Source: Arthrobacter sp. U41 (GTDB taxonomy: Bacteria > Actinomycetota > Actinomycetes > Actinomycetales > Micrococcaceae). Taken from it: a stretch of 64,000 nucleotides of DNA. This document shows positions 8,501 through 15,887 of the stretch, in pieces. The position numbers were made by a program, and so were the translations under genes. How positions within the stretch are numbered: the first letter of the stretch is position 1; each line of letters starts with the position of its first letter. Location: contig NZ_CP015732.1 of NCBI RefSeq assembly GCF_001750145.1, positions 620,001-684,000 on the forward strand. Reading direction: 5' to 3'. The notes under the pieces are model-generated. The model saw nothing but the letters and a program-made list of their open reading frames with translations. It searched no databases and was not told the DNA's origin.

Positions 8501-8713
8501 ATGCGGGTCAGAGTCAGAGTCATCGTCGGAATATTGGTGATCGTCTGGCTCGCGATCGGGGTCGCCGCGGCCGCGCAGCGCGACTATTTCGCCGGACAGC
8601 CGGTATCCTGCGCCTCGGTTGGAACTGTCGCGCTGACCATCGTTACGGGGCCGCTGAACTACACGGGCCTGAACCCCAAGATCGCCTGTGAGATTCCCCA
8701 GCCATCGCAGTAG
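8501..8713 (+). CDS. Small membrane or secreted hypothetical protein
   Basis: 70 residues. The N-terminal hydrophobic segment VIVGILVIVWLAIGVAAA is followed by QRDYFAGQPVSC, a second apolar stretch (VGTVALTIVTGPLNYTGL) and a short tail with one more cysteine. An uncleaved anchor, or a signal peptide cut after the first helix, would both fit. A GGAGG site lies just upstream of ATG 8501. The next gene on the strand (8868) also encodes a tiny membrane protein, so these may form a set of envelope or stress microproteins. No function is known to me. Confidence 0.65.
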   Translation: MRVRVRVIVGILVIVWLAIGVAAAAQRDYFAGQPVSCASVGTVALTIVTGPLNYTGLNPKIACEIPQPSQ

Positions 8714-8867
8714 CCCCGGGCCCGGAGCCCGGTCGTCGGGCCGGAACCGGCCTCTTGTGGAGAGCCGCCGCCGGCAGGCCCGGATTGCGGCGTACCCACC
8801 GGGGCGCCAGGCCCGGTGGCGGTGTCATTGTTGAACGTTTCAAAAAATGAAAAGGCAGGTAACGGTC

Positions 8868-9020
8868 ATGAACATTCTTCTCATCGTCGTAGTGGTCCTT
8901 GCGGTGCTGTTCTTCTTCGGAGGCGGGCTGGTTCCTTCTTTGAACTTCCTGATCTGGGTTGGCGTGGTGCTGTTGATCCTCGCCGCCGTCGGTTTCTTCG
9001 TCGGGCGCAGGAGGAGCTGA
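8868..9020 (+). CDS. 50-residue two-helix membrane microprotein
   Basis: ATG 8868 with AGGCAGG nine bases upstream; stop at 9018-9020. The product has helix 1 (NILLIVVVVLAVLFFFGGG), a short VPSLN turn, helix 2 (FLIWVGVVLLILAAVGFFVG) and an RRRS tail. A two-helix hairpin with a basic C-terminus inside fits a small integral membrane protein. The ribosome site, codon use and clear topology support a real gene. Function unknown. Confidence 0.65.
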   Translation: MNILLIVVVVLAVLFFFGGGLVPSLNFLIWVGVVLLILAAVGFFVGRRRS

Positions 9021-9612
9021 AACCTCCGGGCTGGATGAGTCTGCGAAGAGTCGCTATCGGCTGGTCGGCCCGGGCCTGCCGCTGGCGGTGAATGTGCGGC
9101 GATCGCAGGGGTTTTCCGGATACTCATTCACTCCCCGGACCGGAAATCAGGCGACGATGCTCATTCTCATACGACTACCGTGACGGGCTGCAGGTCCGGA
9201 CTAGCACCCTTCATCCAGGTGGCCCATCAGCCGAACGCATGACGGGGGGCGTTTATCGGCCGAATCCAGTGCGGCACGGTGCGGCGTTGGTTCGTTCATG
9301 CCAGTGCGAAGGCGAGCAGTCGTCAGTTTAGAGTTGCCGCTTACAGCCCGGTGCGTATCAGTGATGCGGGCCGCTTTGTCCTGGAATCACCGGCGGCCGC
9401 ATTGATCTGAATCCGCGGCGTGAACAGCGGCGTTCCGGAAGATCGGCACGGTTCACGTCTGCACCGCGAAGATCGTCTCCGGTGAGGCCTGCTGACCTTC
9501 CCGGCGCCCGGCCCCGTCGGCTGTCGGCGGCCTCGTGATTGTTGCCGTCCCGGGCGGGCCGGTCGTTCCCCCTCACGTCGATGGAGCAGGAGCCGGCCGC
9601 GCCGGGGGCGGT
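9021..9612. other. Gene-free stretch
   Basis: About 590 bp between the microprotein and the DUF1206 gene. The open frames are Arg-rich and unlike protein; no RNA gene, long repeat or recognisable IS remnant was found. Confidence 0.45.
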
Positions 9613-10431
9613 TTACATCCGCGCGAATTTGGCCTTCACCATCAGGTATAGGCCGTAGCAGATCAGGCCGGCGCCGACGGCGGTCAGCATATATACCCCG
9701 TAGGGCTGCTCGCGCAGGGCCTTCAACCCGCCATCCAGGCCAGTGGACTCCTGGGGGCGGGCGGAAACGGTGGCAATGATGAACAGCAATCCCACCAGAA
9801 ACAGGGCTATGCCCTCGGCCATGTAGCCGACAACGCCCAGCCCCGTAATAACGGACCGGCCGACGGCTGAGGTCGGCAGCCGCAGATCCTTCTTGAACGA
9901 TGCCTTGACTCCGAGGACCATGAAGACAATGCCGACGACGGCGACCGCGGCCCCGATGGCGATCAGCAGCAACGGACCCCCGGGTGCTTTCATGATGGAG
10001 ACCGTGAAATCGCTGGTGGACTGTCCGCTGTTCTTGCTGTTTCCGCTCGCGGAGGCAGCGAACGTCAGCGCCATGACGGCGAACACGACCGCCTTGCCGC
10101 CTGCGGAAAGTCTATTCCCCACCTTCTTTTTGGCTTCCAGCTGACCGTAGCCGAACACGGCGTTCCCGGTTTGCCAGAGCGCCAGAGCCACGCAGGCGGC
10201 GAATCCGGTCCACAGCAGCAGCAGTCCCTCGGGCTGTCCGGCGAGTTGGGCGACGGCGCCGCCCTGGTCCGCCTGTCCGGCCTTGCCGAAGGCCAACTGG
10301 ATGGCGACGGAGCCGGTCAGCAGGTGCAACAGGCCGCTGACGGCAAAGCCTGCCCTGGCGGCGATCACGAGGGCCCTGGAATTCGATGCCTCCTCGACCG
10401 CGTTCGCGGCGTCGTCCAGCTCCTTCTTCAT
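9613..10431 (-). CDS. DUF1206 domain membrane protein
   Basis: 272 residues from ATG 10431. The protein consists of repeated pairs of membrane helices of the DUF1206 type: ALVIAARAGFAVSGLLHLLTGSVAIQLAFG, then GKAVVFAVMALTFAAS, and GRSVITGLGVVGYMAEGIALFLVGLLFI. Each unit starts with a helix containing a Gly-rich x.G..A.G....L.G motif. Six transmembrane helices in total are expected. DUF1206 proteins are widespread in actinobacteria and cyanobacteria and have no established role. The open frame continues 106 codons upstream of ATG 10431, but that stretch is Arg/Pro-rich and not membrane-like, so it is excluded. Confidence 0.85.
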   Translation of the reverse strand: MKKELDDAANAVEEASNSRALVIAARAGFAVSGLLHLLTGSVAIQLAFGKAGQADQGGAVAQLAGQPEGLLLLWTGFAACVALALWQTGNAVFGYGQLEAKKKVGNRLSAGGKAVVFAVMALTFAASASGNSKNSGQSTSDFTVSIMKAPGGPLLLIAIGAAVAVVGIVFMVLGVKASFKKDLRLPTSAVGRSVITGLGVVGYMAEGIALFLVGLLFIIATVSARPQESTGLDGGLKALREQPYGVYMLTAVGAGLICYGLYLMVKAKFARM

Positions 10432-10822
10432 TTCCCGATCCTTCGTGCAAGCGCGCGCAGATGCCGTGGTGTGTAACACGCCTATTTTGTCACGTGAGTC
10501 CACGCTCACACAGGCCCGGTCTGAGCCAGCGAAGACAGCCGGTACCATCGTCGGTTTCCCGGCCGCGGCCCGGATTGCTTCGCGGGCAGAGGTACGGTAA
10601 GCGAGCACACCAGACCATCCCCGGGGCTTCGCCTCGGCGCAATCCCTGCAACGCTGCGTCAACACCGGGGAGGCGACGGCCGCCCTGACCGGACATGGCA
10701 CACTTCTCCGCGGCGCGGGTCCTGGGAGAGCCGGCCGGGGCGAGGGCAAATCTCGCGCAGGGTGACTCGTGGGGACACCCGGTGGGTGTTGTTTGGAAGA
10801 GCGGGGAAGTCAGGGTTGTTGT
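10432..10822. other. Intergenic, no gene seen
   Basis: 390 bp between the DUF1206 start and the end of the GAF-ANTAR gene, both on the minus strand. It should hold the DUF1206 promoter. No other structure was recognised. Confidence 0.45.
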
Positions 10823-11560
10823 TCAGGCTTCGAACCGGGCACTTGGCGGCACGTGCCCGGAGAGCCCGAGCAGCAGTTCTTCGGCGACTTGGTGTAGTTT
10901 TTGGTTCCGGTGGTTTGAGGCCCGGGTCAGGATGGCGAAGGCCTCTTCCTGGCTGCAGCGGTTTTGGGCCATGATGGCCCCGCAGGCGAGGTCGATCGTT
11001 GACCGGCTTGTCATGGCGGCTTTGAGGTCTTCGGCCAGGAGTTGTGCGGTTCCTATCCGGACGGCCAGGCGCAATGCGTCGCCGGCGATCGTGGCGAAGT
11101 TTTCGGCGATGGCGATGGACGCCGGGGTGAAGGCCCCGGCGGCCGGAGCGAACAGGTCAAGAGCGGCCCAGGAATCTTTGCCGAGCTCGAGCGGGATTCC
11201 GAGGACGGCGTGGTAGCCACGGTTGGTGAGTTCGTGTTGGAAGTCGGGCCAGCGCGGGTCGCCGTTGACGTCATTGAGCAGGACTGTGGTGTTGGTTTCC
11301 AGTGCCAGCATGCAGGGGCCGGCGCCGAGGGCCTGCTCGATCTGGTCCAGGGCGCGTGCCTCCTCGCTGCTTCCGGCGATCGTGATGGTGCGCCGGCGCC
11401 GCCGCAACGCCACGGCGCACTCGACCGGACGGCCGATGGCCGGGCTGATGGTCCGGGCCGCGAAGAGCGCCAGTTCGTTCAGGAACTCGCTCACGGTACC
11501 GGACTCCGTGATGAGGTCCTGAAGGTCTGAGACGGCGGATTCATCGGAAGGACTTGTCAT
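10823..11560 (-). CDS. GAF and ANTAR domain-containing regulator
   Basis: 245 residues from ATG 11560; an ATG at 11605 would add 15 residues but begins within unlikely sequence. The GAF domain spans about 25-170 (LNELALFAARTISPAIGRPVECAVALRR, EQALGAGPCMLALETNTTVLLNDVNGDPRWP, GIPLELGKDSWAALDLFAPAAGAF). The ANTAR domain spans about 180-235 (LLAEDLKAAMTSRSTIDLACGAIMAQNRCSQEEAFAILTRASNHRNQKLHQVAEELL). RNA-binding antitermination is the family role. It is the third GAF-ANTAR gene in the first 11.6 kb. It ends 170 bp from the start of the decayed IS110 copy. Confidence 0.85.
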   Translation of the reverse strand: MTSPSDESAVSDLQDLITESGTVSEFLNELALFAARTISPAIGRPVECAVALRRRRRTITIAGSSEEARALDQIEQALGAGPCMLALETNTTVLLNDVNGDPRWPDFQHELTNRGYHAVLGIPLELGKDSWAALDLFAPAAGAFTPASIAIAENFATIAGDALRLAVRIGTAQLLAEDLKAAMTSRSTIDLACGAIMAQNRCSQEEAFAILTRASNHRNQKLHQVAEELLLGLSGHVPPSARFEA

Positions 11561-11730
11561 GGCCTCAGAATACGACGCACCGGGCCCCGTGTGTGCCTTT
11601 TTCATATCCGGTTACCCGGCCTGACGCTGATCTTGCATCGACCGGCCGTGGCGGCTTCACTGCCCTGGGCCATCAGCAGATCTCCGTCCGCGAGCGGCAC
11701 CATGTTGTGTAGGATTCTGCGCACGCCCGG

Positions 11731-12377
11731 ACCCCGGACGGGATCCGCCGCACCGGCCAGGCCAGGATCCACGCGTGGCTGAAGAAACACGGTGCCCGCC
11801 CCTCCGCCGCGGTCGCCCAGGACGCCGTGGACGCCGCGAAATCCCAGCACACCACCGTCCCGGCCCAACACCTCGGGGAACTGATCGTCGCCGCCCTCGC
11901 ACAGGAAGTCATCACCCTGAATGAGGAACTCGCCGAGCTGGACGCGCTGATCAGCGAGAAGGTCACCGAACACCGGCACACCCGGACCCTGTTGAGTATG
12001 CCCGGCTTCGGACCCTTCCTCGCAGCCGAATTCCTCGGTGCCACGGGCGGAGACCTCACCGTCTTTCAAACTGCGGACCGGTTTGCCGGGGTCGCCGGAC
12101 TCGCCCCCGCACGCCGGGACTCCGGACGGATCACCGGCAACCACCACCGCCCCCGCCGCTACGACCGCAGGCTCCTGCGCGTCTTCTACCTCTCCGGCCT
12201 CTCGGCACTGAAAGCTGCCCCGCCTCCCGGACCTACTACGACCGAAAACGGACCGAAGGCAAAACCCACATCCAGGCCATGCTCTCCCAGGCCCGGCGAA
12301 GGTTGAACGTCCTCTGGGCCATGCTCCGCGACGGCACCACGTACACTCCTGTTGCTGCGGGACTGAAGGCTGCGTGA
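11731..12377 (+). pseudogene. IS110 transposase remnant (5' truncated, frameshifted)
   Basis: The sequence matches the intact transposase from about codon 185 to the stop. The whole N-terminal DEDD domain is missing, with the break at the ACCCCGGACGGG position. The middle reads HAWLKKHGARPSAAV and LLSMPGFGPFLAAEFLGATGG, then YDRRLLRVFYLSGLSALK. One base is lost at 12211-12213 (AAA where the intact copy has AAAA), shifting out of frame; the downstream frame still shows the RRRLNVLWAMLRDGTTYTPVAAGLKAA ending. It cannot encode an active enzyme. It starts abruptly, with no leader region, so no bridge RNA could come from this copy. Confidence 0.85.
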
Positions 12378-12384
12378 TGCATCC

Positions 12385-12633
12385 TCAGCCGCTGTAGGAG
12401 GCAAGGTGCGGCAAGTGGAGGTCGCTCAGGCGCTCATTGAGGACCAACGCCAGCAGATCGCTGTCCTGGATCGGCAGCAGAATCAGTCCGTTCAGATATG
12501 CATCGACGACCAACAGGTCCTGGTTGCCCCCGTACACGAAGTACGCCAACCACGCGTCATGGACTTCGAGGTCTGCGAGCAGGAACGCAACATGAGTCAA
12601 TTCCTGCTGGTTTTTGTCCATCAGAACCCACAC
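12385..12633 (-). CDS. IS110-associated antisense small protein (intact copy)
   Basis: 82 residues from GTG 12633; an in-frame ATG four codons later is an alternative start. The sequence opens MWVLMDKNQQELTHVAFLLA, has WLAYFVYGGNQDLLVVDAYL in the middle and ends LSDLHLPHLASYSG. It is acidic, leucine-rich and probably helical, with no membrane segment or recognisable DNA-binding motif. The gene is convergent with the transposase remnant (7-bp gap). The same arrangement, with a frameshifted version, follows the intact transposase. Changes between the two copies are mostly conservative, which suggests past selection on the protein. I do not recognise the family; passenger gene or regulator of the element are both possible. 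Confidence 0.6.
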   Translation of the reverse strand: MWVLMDKNQQELTHVAFLLADLEVHDAWLAYFVYGGNQDLLVVDAYLNGLILLPIQDSDLLALVLNERLSDLHLPHLASYSG

Positions 12634-13134
12634 CCTCTTACCTCCCGAACTTCGCAGAAGTGCGGGATTTCAAGCCGTTGTTTGATCGCAGGACAAGCAT
12701 TCCCGCGGTCTCCCATAAGGCTACGACTGCGCCCGCACGGCGGCCACCCTTTCTTCATCGGGCCACCGCGCACTGCGGTGTTCTGTCCCGGATGGCCGGA
12801 AGCTGGCACGACGGGCCCGGCAAGGGGCCGATACGGGCCTCGCTGCGCTCGTGCAGCATGGGCGTTTCTCTTGACCTCGCCGGGGCATATGCCGCAACGC
12901 GTTGGTTCCGGATCCGGGATGCCTGCGCGCCCAAGGTGTCAGGCCTGACCCGGTGTCGCCGCGAAGCAGCATCTCCCGCGCCAGGTCACCACTGCCACTT
13001 CCTGGCTGGGTGATGGTCCTTTGGCCCTAGCAGCAGGTCTTCCCGTTTGGAACGATTTTGGTAGGTGACCCCCGGGTGGGAGGGACCTGCACGAAGTGGC
13101 GGGTCGGTGGCGCTCAAACAACAGGAGTCTGTCG
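12634..13134. other. Gene-free stretch with a short relic of the gene at 14405
   Basis: No intact gene. 12893-12925 matches 14669-14701 at 26 of 33 bases and reads ATRWFRIRDAC, against ATHWFRTQDAC in the intact protein. 12835-12857 matches 14102-14124 at 22 of 23 bases. Both landmarks occur in the same order as in the intact locus but are far closer together, as if the middle had been deleted. The segment from about 13000 should contain the promoter of the response regulator gene. Confidence 0.4.
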
Positions 13135-13809
13135 ATGGGTTTGCCTTTGGACGCCGCTGCTGCCCGGGAACGGGCCCCGGGGTCGGTGCGCGTCTTTGTC
13201 GTCGATAGTCACGAGCTCGTCCGGGAAGGGCTGAGGGACTTTCTCGAGGGAGAAGGCCTCGAGGTGGTCGGTGAGTGCTGGTCAGCGGCCGAGGCCAGCC
13301 GCCGGATCGTGGAAGCGGGCGCGGACGTGGCGGTACTGGATGGACCTCTGCCTGACGGGACCGGAATTGAAGTCTGCCGGTATGTGCGCTCCGTTGATTC
13401 GGATCTGCAGTGCCTGATGATGACCAGCTATGTCGATGACGAGGTGCTTCGCAGTGTCGTTCTTGCCGGCGCGGCAGGTTGTGTGCTCCGGCAAGTCCGG
13501 GGCCTCCACCTGGCCGAGGCCATCCGTCGTGCCGCTACGGGGGAATCGCTCCTGGGCACTGAGGTGGTGGACAGGGCGAGGGCGTGGTTCGCCAACGCGG
13601 CGGCGGACCCGGGATTTGGTGACCTGGCCGGCGCGGAGAGGGAAGTGCTGGCACTGATTGGCAAGGGTCTGAGCGACCGGCAGATCAGTGAGGCATTGGG
13701 TCTGGCTGAGACGAGGGTACGTGAGCTCGTTTCCACGCTGCTGGTCAAACTGGGGTTCGGAGGCGGTAGCGGGCCAGCGGTCGGCCGGCCGACAGATGCG
13801 CTCCCGTGA
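13135..13809 (+). CDS. DevR/NarL-type response regulator
   Basis: 224 residues from ATG 13135, with CAGGAG upstream. The receiver domain (about 15-130) has VFVVDSHELVREGL, the phospho-acceptor region VAVLDGPLPDGTGIE, MMTSYVDDEVL and AGAAGCVLRQVRG. A LuxR-type helix-turn-helix follows (about 155-210: LAGAEREVLALIGKGLSDRQISEALGLAETRVRELVSTLLVKLGF). The layout resembles mycobacterial DosR/DevR. Two positions are unusual: the conserved switch lysine (normally LLK) is Arg (VLR), and the recognition helix has TRVRELV rather than KTVKNYV, so signalling and DNA target may differ. No histidine kinase is adjacent, so its partner is encoded elsewhere. Confidence 0.85.
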   Translation: MGLPLDAAAARERAPGSVRVFVVDSHELVREGLRDFLEGEGLEVVGECWSAAEASRRIVEAGADVAVLDGPLPDGTGIEVCRYVRSVDSDLQCLMMTSYVDDEVLRSVVLAGAAGCVLRQVRGLHLAEAIRRAATGESLLGTEVVDRARAWFANAAADPGFGDLAGAEREVLALIGKGLSDRQISEALGLAETRVRELVSTLLVKLGFGGGSGPAVGRPTDALP

Positions 13810-14404
13810 ATCGACGAGACTGAGCCGTCCGGCGGCCGGATCCCGGGCCTGATCAGTGCACTTCACATTGGGTTGCCGCTGTGGCGTTCGCCCGGCAGCG
13901 CATCCTCCACGGATGAGACGAGGAGAAGGGTCCGGCCACCTTCACGGGATTCCTCCCGCCCCGGATACCCCTCGGCCGGCTCATGAAGAATCGTGGGACG
14001 AAGGCCGCACCCTGCTATCGCCTGTGAGGACCGGCAAGTCATCCTTTTCGGATGAGGTGCTCTTCCCCGGGCGCGGTGCAGACGATACAAAGCCCGCAAT
14101 CGGGCCTCGCTGCGCTCGGGCAGCCCAAGCATTTTTCTTTTCCTTTTTTGCTGCTGTCCGTTGGATCCTACGTGCCCGCTCCACCGGCGCAACCGTCCTC
14201 CGGACGGCCGCGCACCGGACGCCTTGGGTCGGCGCTGCGCTTATTTCCTCCCACAACCCACCCGCTGCTTGCCCTTCGGGTTGCCCCGGCTCCGTCAGGC
14301 ACAGCTACGCGATGCTCCGCCAGCAGGCAAAAAACATGGTGGGGGAGAGGGATGGCCGGTACTCCAGGCACCCGCCCCGCCCCAGCGAAACGGAGCATCA
14401 CCTC
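13810..14404. other. Gene-free stretch upstream of 14405
   Basis: About 590 bp without a convincing gene. It includes a pyrimidine-rich run at about 14130-14155 and the CTCGCTGCGCTCGGGCAGC element at 14106-14124, which has a near copy at 12839. These may be leader or accessory-element sequences of the following gene. Confidence 0.4.
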
Positions 14405-14839
14405 ATGAGCACAGCAACAATGACCCACACGACAACGGCCGACACCGCCGAACCGGTCACCGCCCCGGCCCTTCCCGCCGACGACCGGTCAGGGGACGGG
14501 TACGACTGGATGGACACCCTCGACGGCACCGCCTGGTCCGTGTTGCCGAACTGGGGCAGCGAGGGCTGGGATGCAGGGTCCTGGCCCTACATTATCTTCG
14601 CCGTCGCCCGCACCCGGGACGGGAACGGGGAACTGTTCGGCTACGGCACCTACGTCGAAGGAGACACCGCCACCCACTGGTTCCGGACCCAGGACGCCTG
14701 CTTCGAAGCAATCACCGCCGAAGTCTTCTTCCACTGGGCCTCCGGCCAGTCCGACGGCCCCGACAACCTCCCAGCCACAGCCACAGCCGCAGAACTGCCG
14801 CACCAGGACCGGAAGCCCTACCCGGGCTGGACGGACTAG
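14405..14839 (+). CDS. Hypothetical protein (accessory)
   Basis: 144 residues from ATG 14405, with GGAG nine bases upstream; the long open frame 5' of it is not protein-like. The Thr/Ala-rich N-terminus is followed by a compact, Trp-rich acidic core (YDWMDTLDGTAWSVLPNWGS, AGSWPYIIFAVART, YGTYVEGDTATHWFRTQDAC, ITAEVFFHWASGQ). There is no signal peptide or membrane helix. I do not know its function. Proteins of this look are typical of plasmids and integrated elements in Arthrobacter-like bacteria, and a short decayed copy seems to lie at about 12893. The gene is flanked by gene-poor DNA. Confidence 0.65.
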   Translation: MSTATMTHTTTADTAEPVTAPALPADDRSGDGYDWMDTLDGTAWSVLPNWGSEGWDAGSWPYIIFAVARTRDGNGELFGYGTYVEGDTATHWFRTQDACFEAITAEVFFHWASGQSDGPDNLPATATAAELPHQDRKPYPGWTD

Positions 14840-15083
14840 AAGCGCTCCGGTGCCCCGGCCGCGAACCGGCCGGGACACCCGATAGGCACGCCAACATCCA
14901 TTGACAACATCATTGAGATTCCTTCGAAATATACCCTGCGATCGGACCCCGGAGCCGGGCCCGGGACAAATATCTAAGGGACATTAGCCCCCAGGGAGCG
15001 TGGCCGTGTGAGACTGGGGGCATCGGACTCAATCGAGACTGGCAACCCGGCTGCACCCAGAAGCTCCAAGGAGCCACCCAGAC

Positions 15084-15308
15084 ATGAACAGTCAAGACCC
15101 CAACGCCTCCGGCCGCCCCCAAATTCACGAGCAAAGCCAGGCCCGGCCCGACCTCAGCAGCCTCCACGTCCGCGAGGACATCGCCGTCACCGGGCTCTGC
15201 GGCAACGTTCATCTCCCCACCGGCCGGACCTGCGATGCGTCCGAGCGGCACGACGGTTCCTGCAATTTCATTGGCCCCGAGGACGCGGAAAACCTGGCAG
15301 CGCACTAA
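15084..15308 (+). CDS. Small hypothetical protein with Cys motif
   Basis: 74 residues with an AGGAG site upstream of ATG 15084. The hydrophilic N-terminal half is followed by a core with GLCGNVHLPTGRTC and ERHDGSCNFIGPED. The three Cys and two His residues in CxxxxHLPxGRTC...RHxGSC could form a small metal site; similar motifs occur in short actinobacterial proteins of unknown function. The gene is followed 61 bp later by the DUF6221 gene on the same strand. Confidence 0.65.
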   Translation: MNSQDPNASGRPQIHEQSQARPDLSSLHVREDIAVTGLCGNVHLPTGRTCDASERHDGSCNFIGPEDAENLAAH

Positions 15309-15369
15309 TCAGCAGCCCCGGCTGCAGCCGGAGCTGGTTGCCGGCCGGTACCGCGCGTACGCTCGCCGT

Positions 15370-15687
15370 GTGGACATTGTCGAATTCCTGTCCGAGCGGA
15401 TCAGCGAGGACGAGGCTGTAGCCAGGACCCTCCTCGGCGACCGGACTGTCTCGAAATCCGGTGCCTGGTACGAGCAGCGGCTGTTGCTTGAATGCGAGGC
15501 CAAGCGGCGCCTGATCCGCATCGTGGAATCGGCCCGGCAGGCGGCCCTGGCTGCGCTGGTCAGCGACCCCGGTCAGGACGCGGGCTGGATCCCGCAGTCC
15601 CTGGAGTGGATGGAACACTCGCTCTACGCCCTGGCCCTGCCCTACTACGACCACCCGGACTTCCACCAGGACTGGTTCCGCGCCTAG
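15370..15687 (+). CDS. DUF6221 family protein
   Basis: 105 residues from GTG 15370. MDIVEFLSERISEDEAVAR at the start, ECEAKRRLIRIVESAR in the middle and the end ALALPYYDHPDFHQDWFRA are the recognised pattern of DUF6221. That is a small actinobacterial family common on mobile elements and in genomic islands, of unknown role. The frame is open upstream but the family N-terminus fixes the start at VDIVEFL. No membrane segment. A perfect palindrome lies 45 bp after the stop and may terminate transcription. Confidence 0.8.
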   Translation: MDIVEFLSERISEDEAVARTLLGDRTVSKSGAWYEQRLLLECEAKRRLIRIVESARQAALAALVSDPGQDAGWIPQSLEWMEHSLYALALPYYDHPDFHQDWFRA

Positions 15688-15731
15688 GCCTCTGCCTGAT
15701 TGATCAGGGCCGCTTCGTTCAGGCGGCCAAC

Positions 15732-15751
15732 GGCGGCGGGATCCCGCCGCC
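15732..15751. terminator. Perfect 20-bp palindrome, probable terminator
   Basis: GGCGGCGGGATCCCGCCGCC is self-complementary over all 20 bases. A second palindrome, CCCGCCGGCGGG, follows within 10 bp. There is no T-run, so a Rho-independent role is uncertain; the location after the DUF6221 gene and before the protease promoter fits transcription termination. Confidence 0.45.
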
Positions 15752-15887
15752 TCAGGATCCCGCCGGCGGGCATCGCCTTTCGCTGGTCCCCGCGAAGTAA
15801 TGCCAAAGGTCCGTGTGCAATAGACAGTCCCGGGCCTAAGCTAGGACCGGGGGCGCTCAGTAGCGAAGACGCTTAAGGGAGGCCAGT

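Larger units (their letters stand above)
11731..12657. repeat. Long duplicated segment, copy B
   Basis: Partner of 4775-5701 and also 927 bp. It covers the transposase remnant and the intact antisense small gene and ends at CTCCCGAACTTCGCAG. The sharp left border inside the transposase coding region suggests truncation by recombination or a second insertion rather than transposition of a short unit. Confidence 0.85.

Noticed and set aside
9358-9576. Pentapeptide-repeat-like small frame (LRGADVNRADLPE)
   Set aside because: Only one or two repeats fit and the rest is Arg/Gly/Pro-rich; not enough to call a gene.
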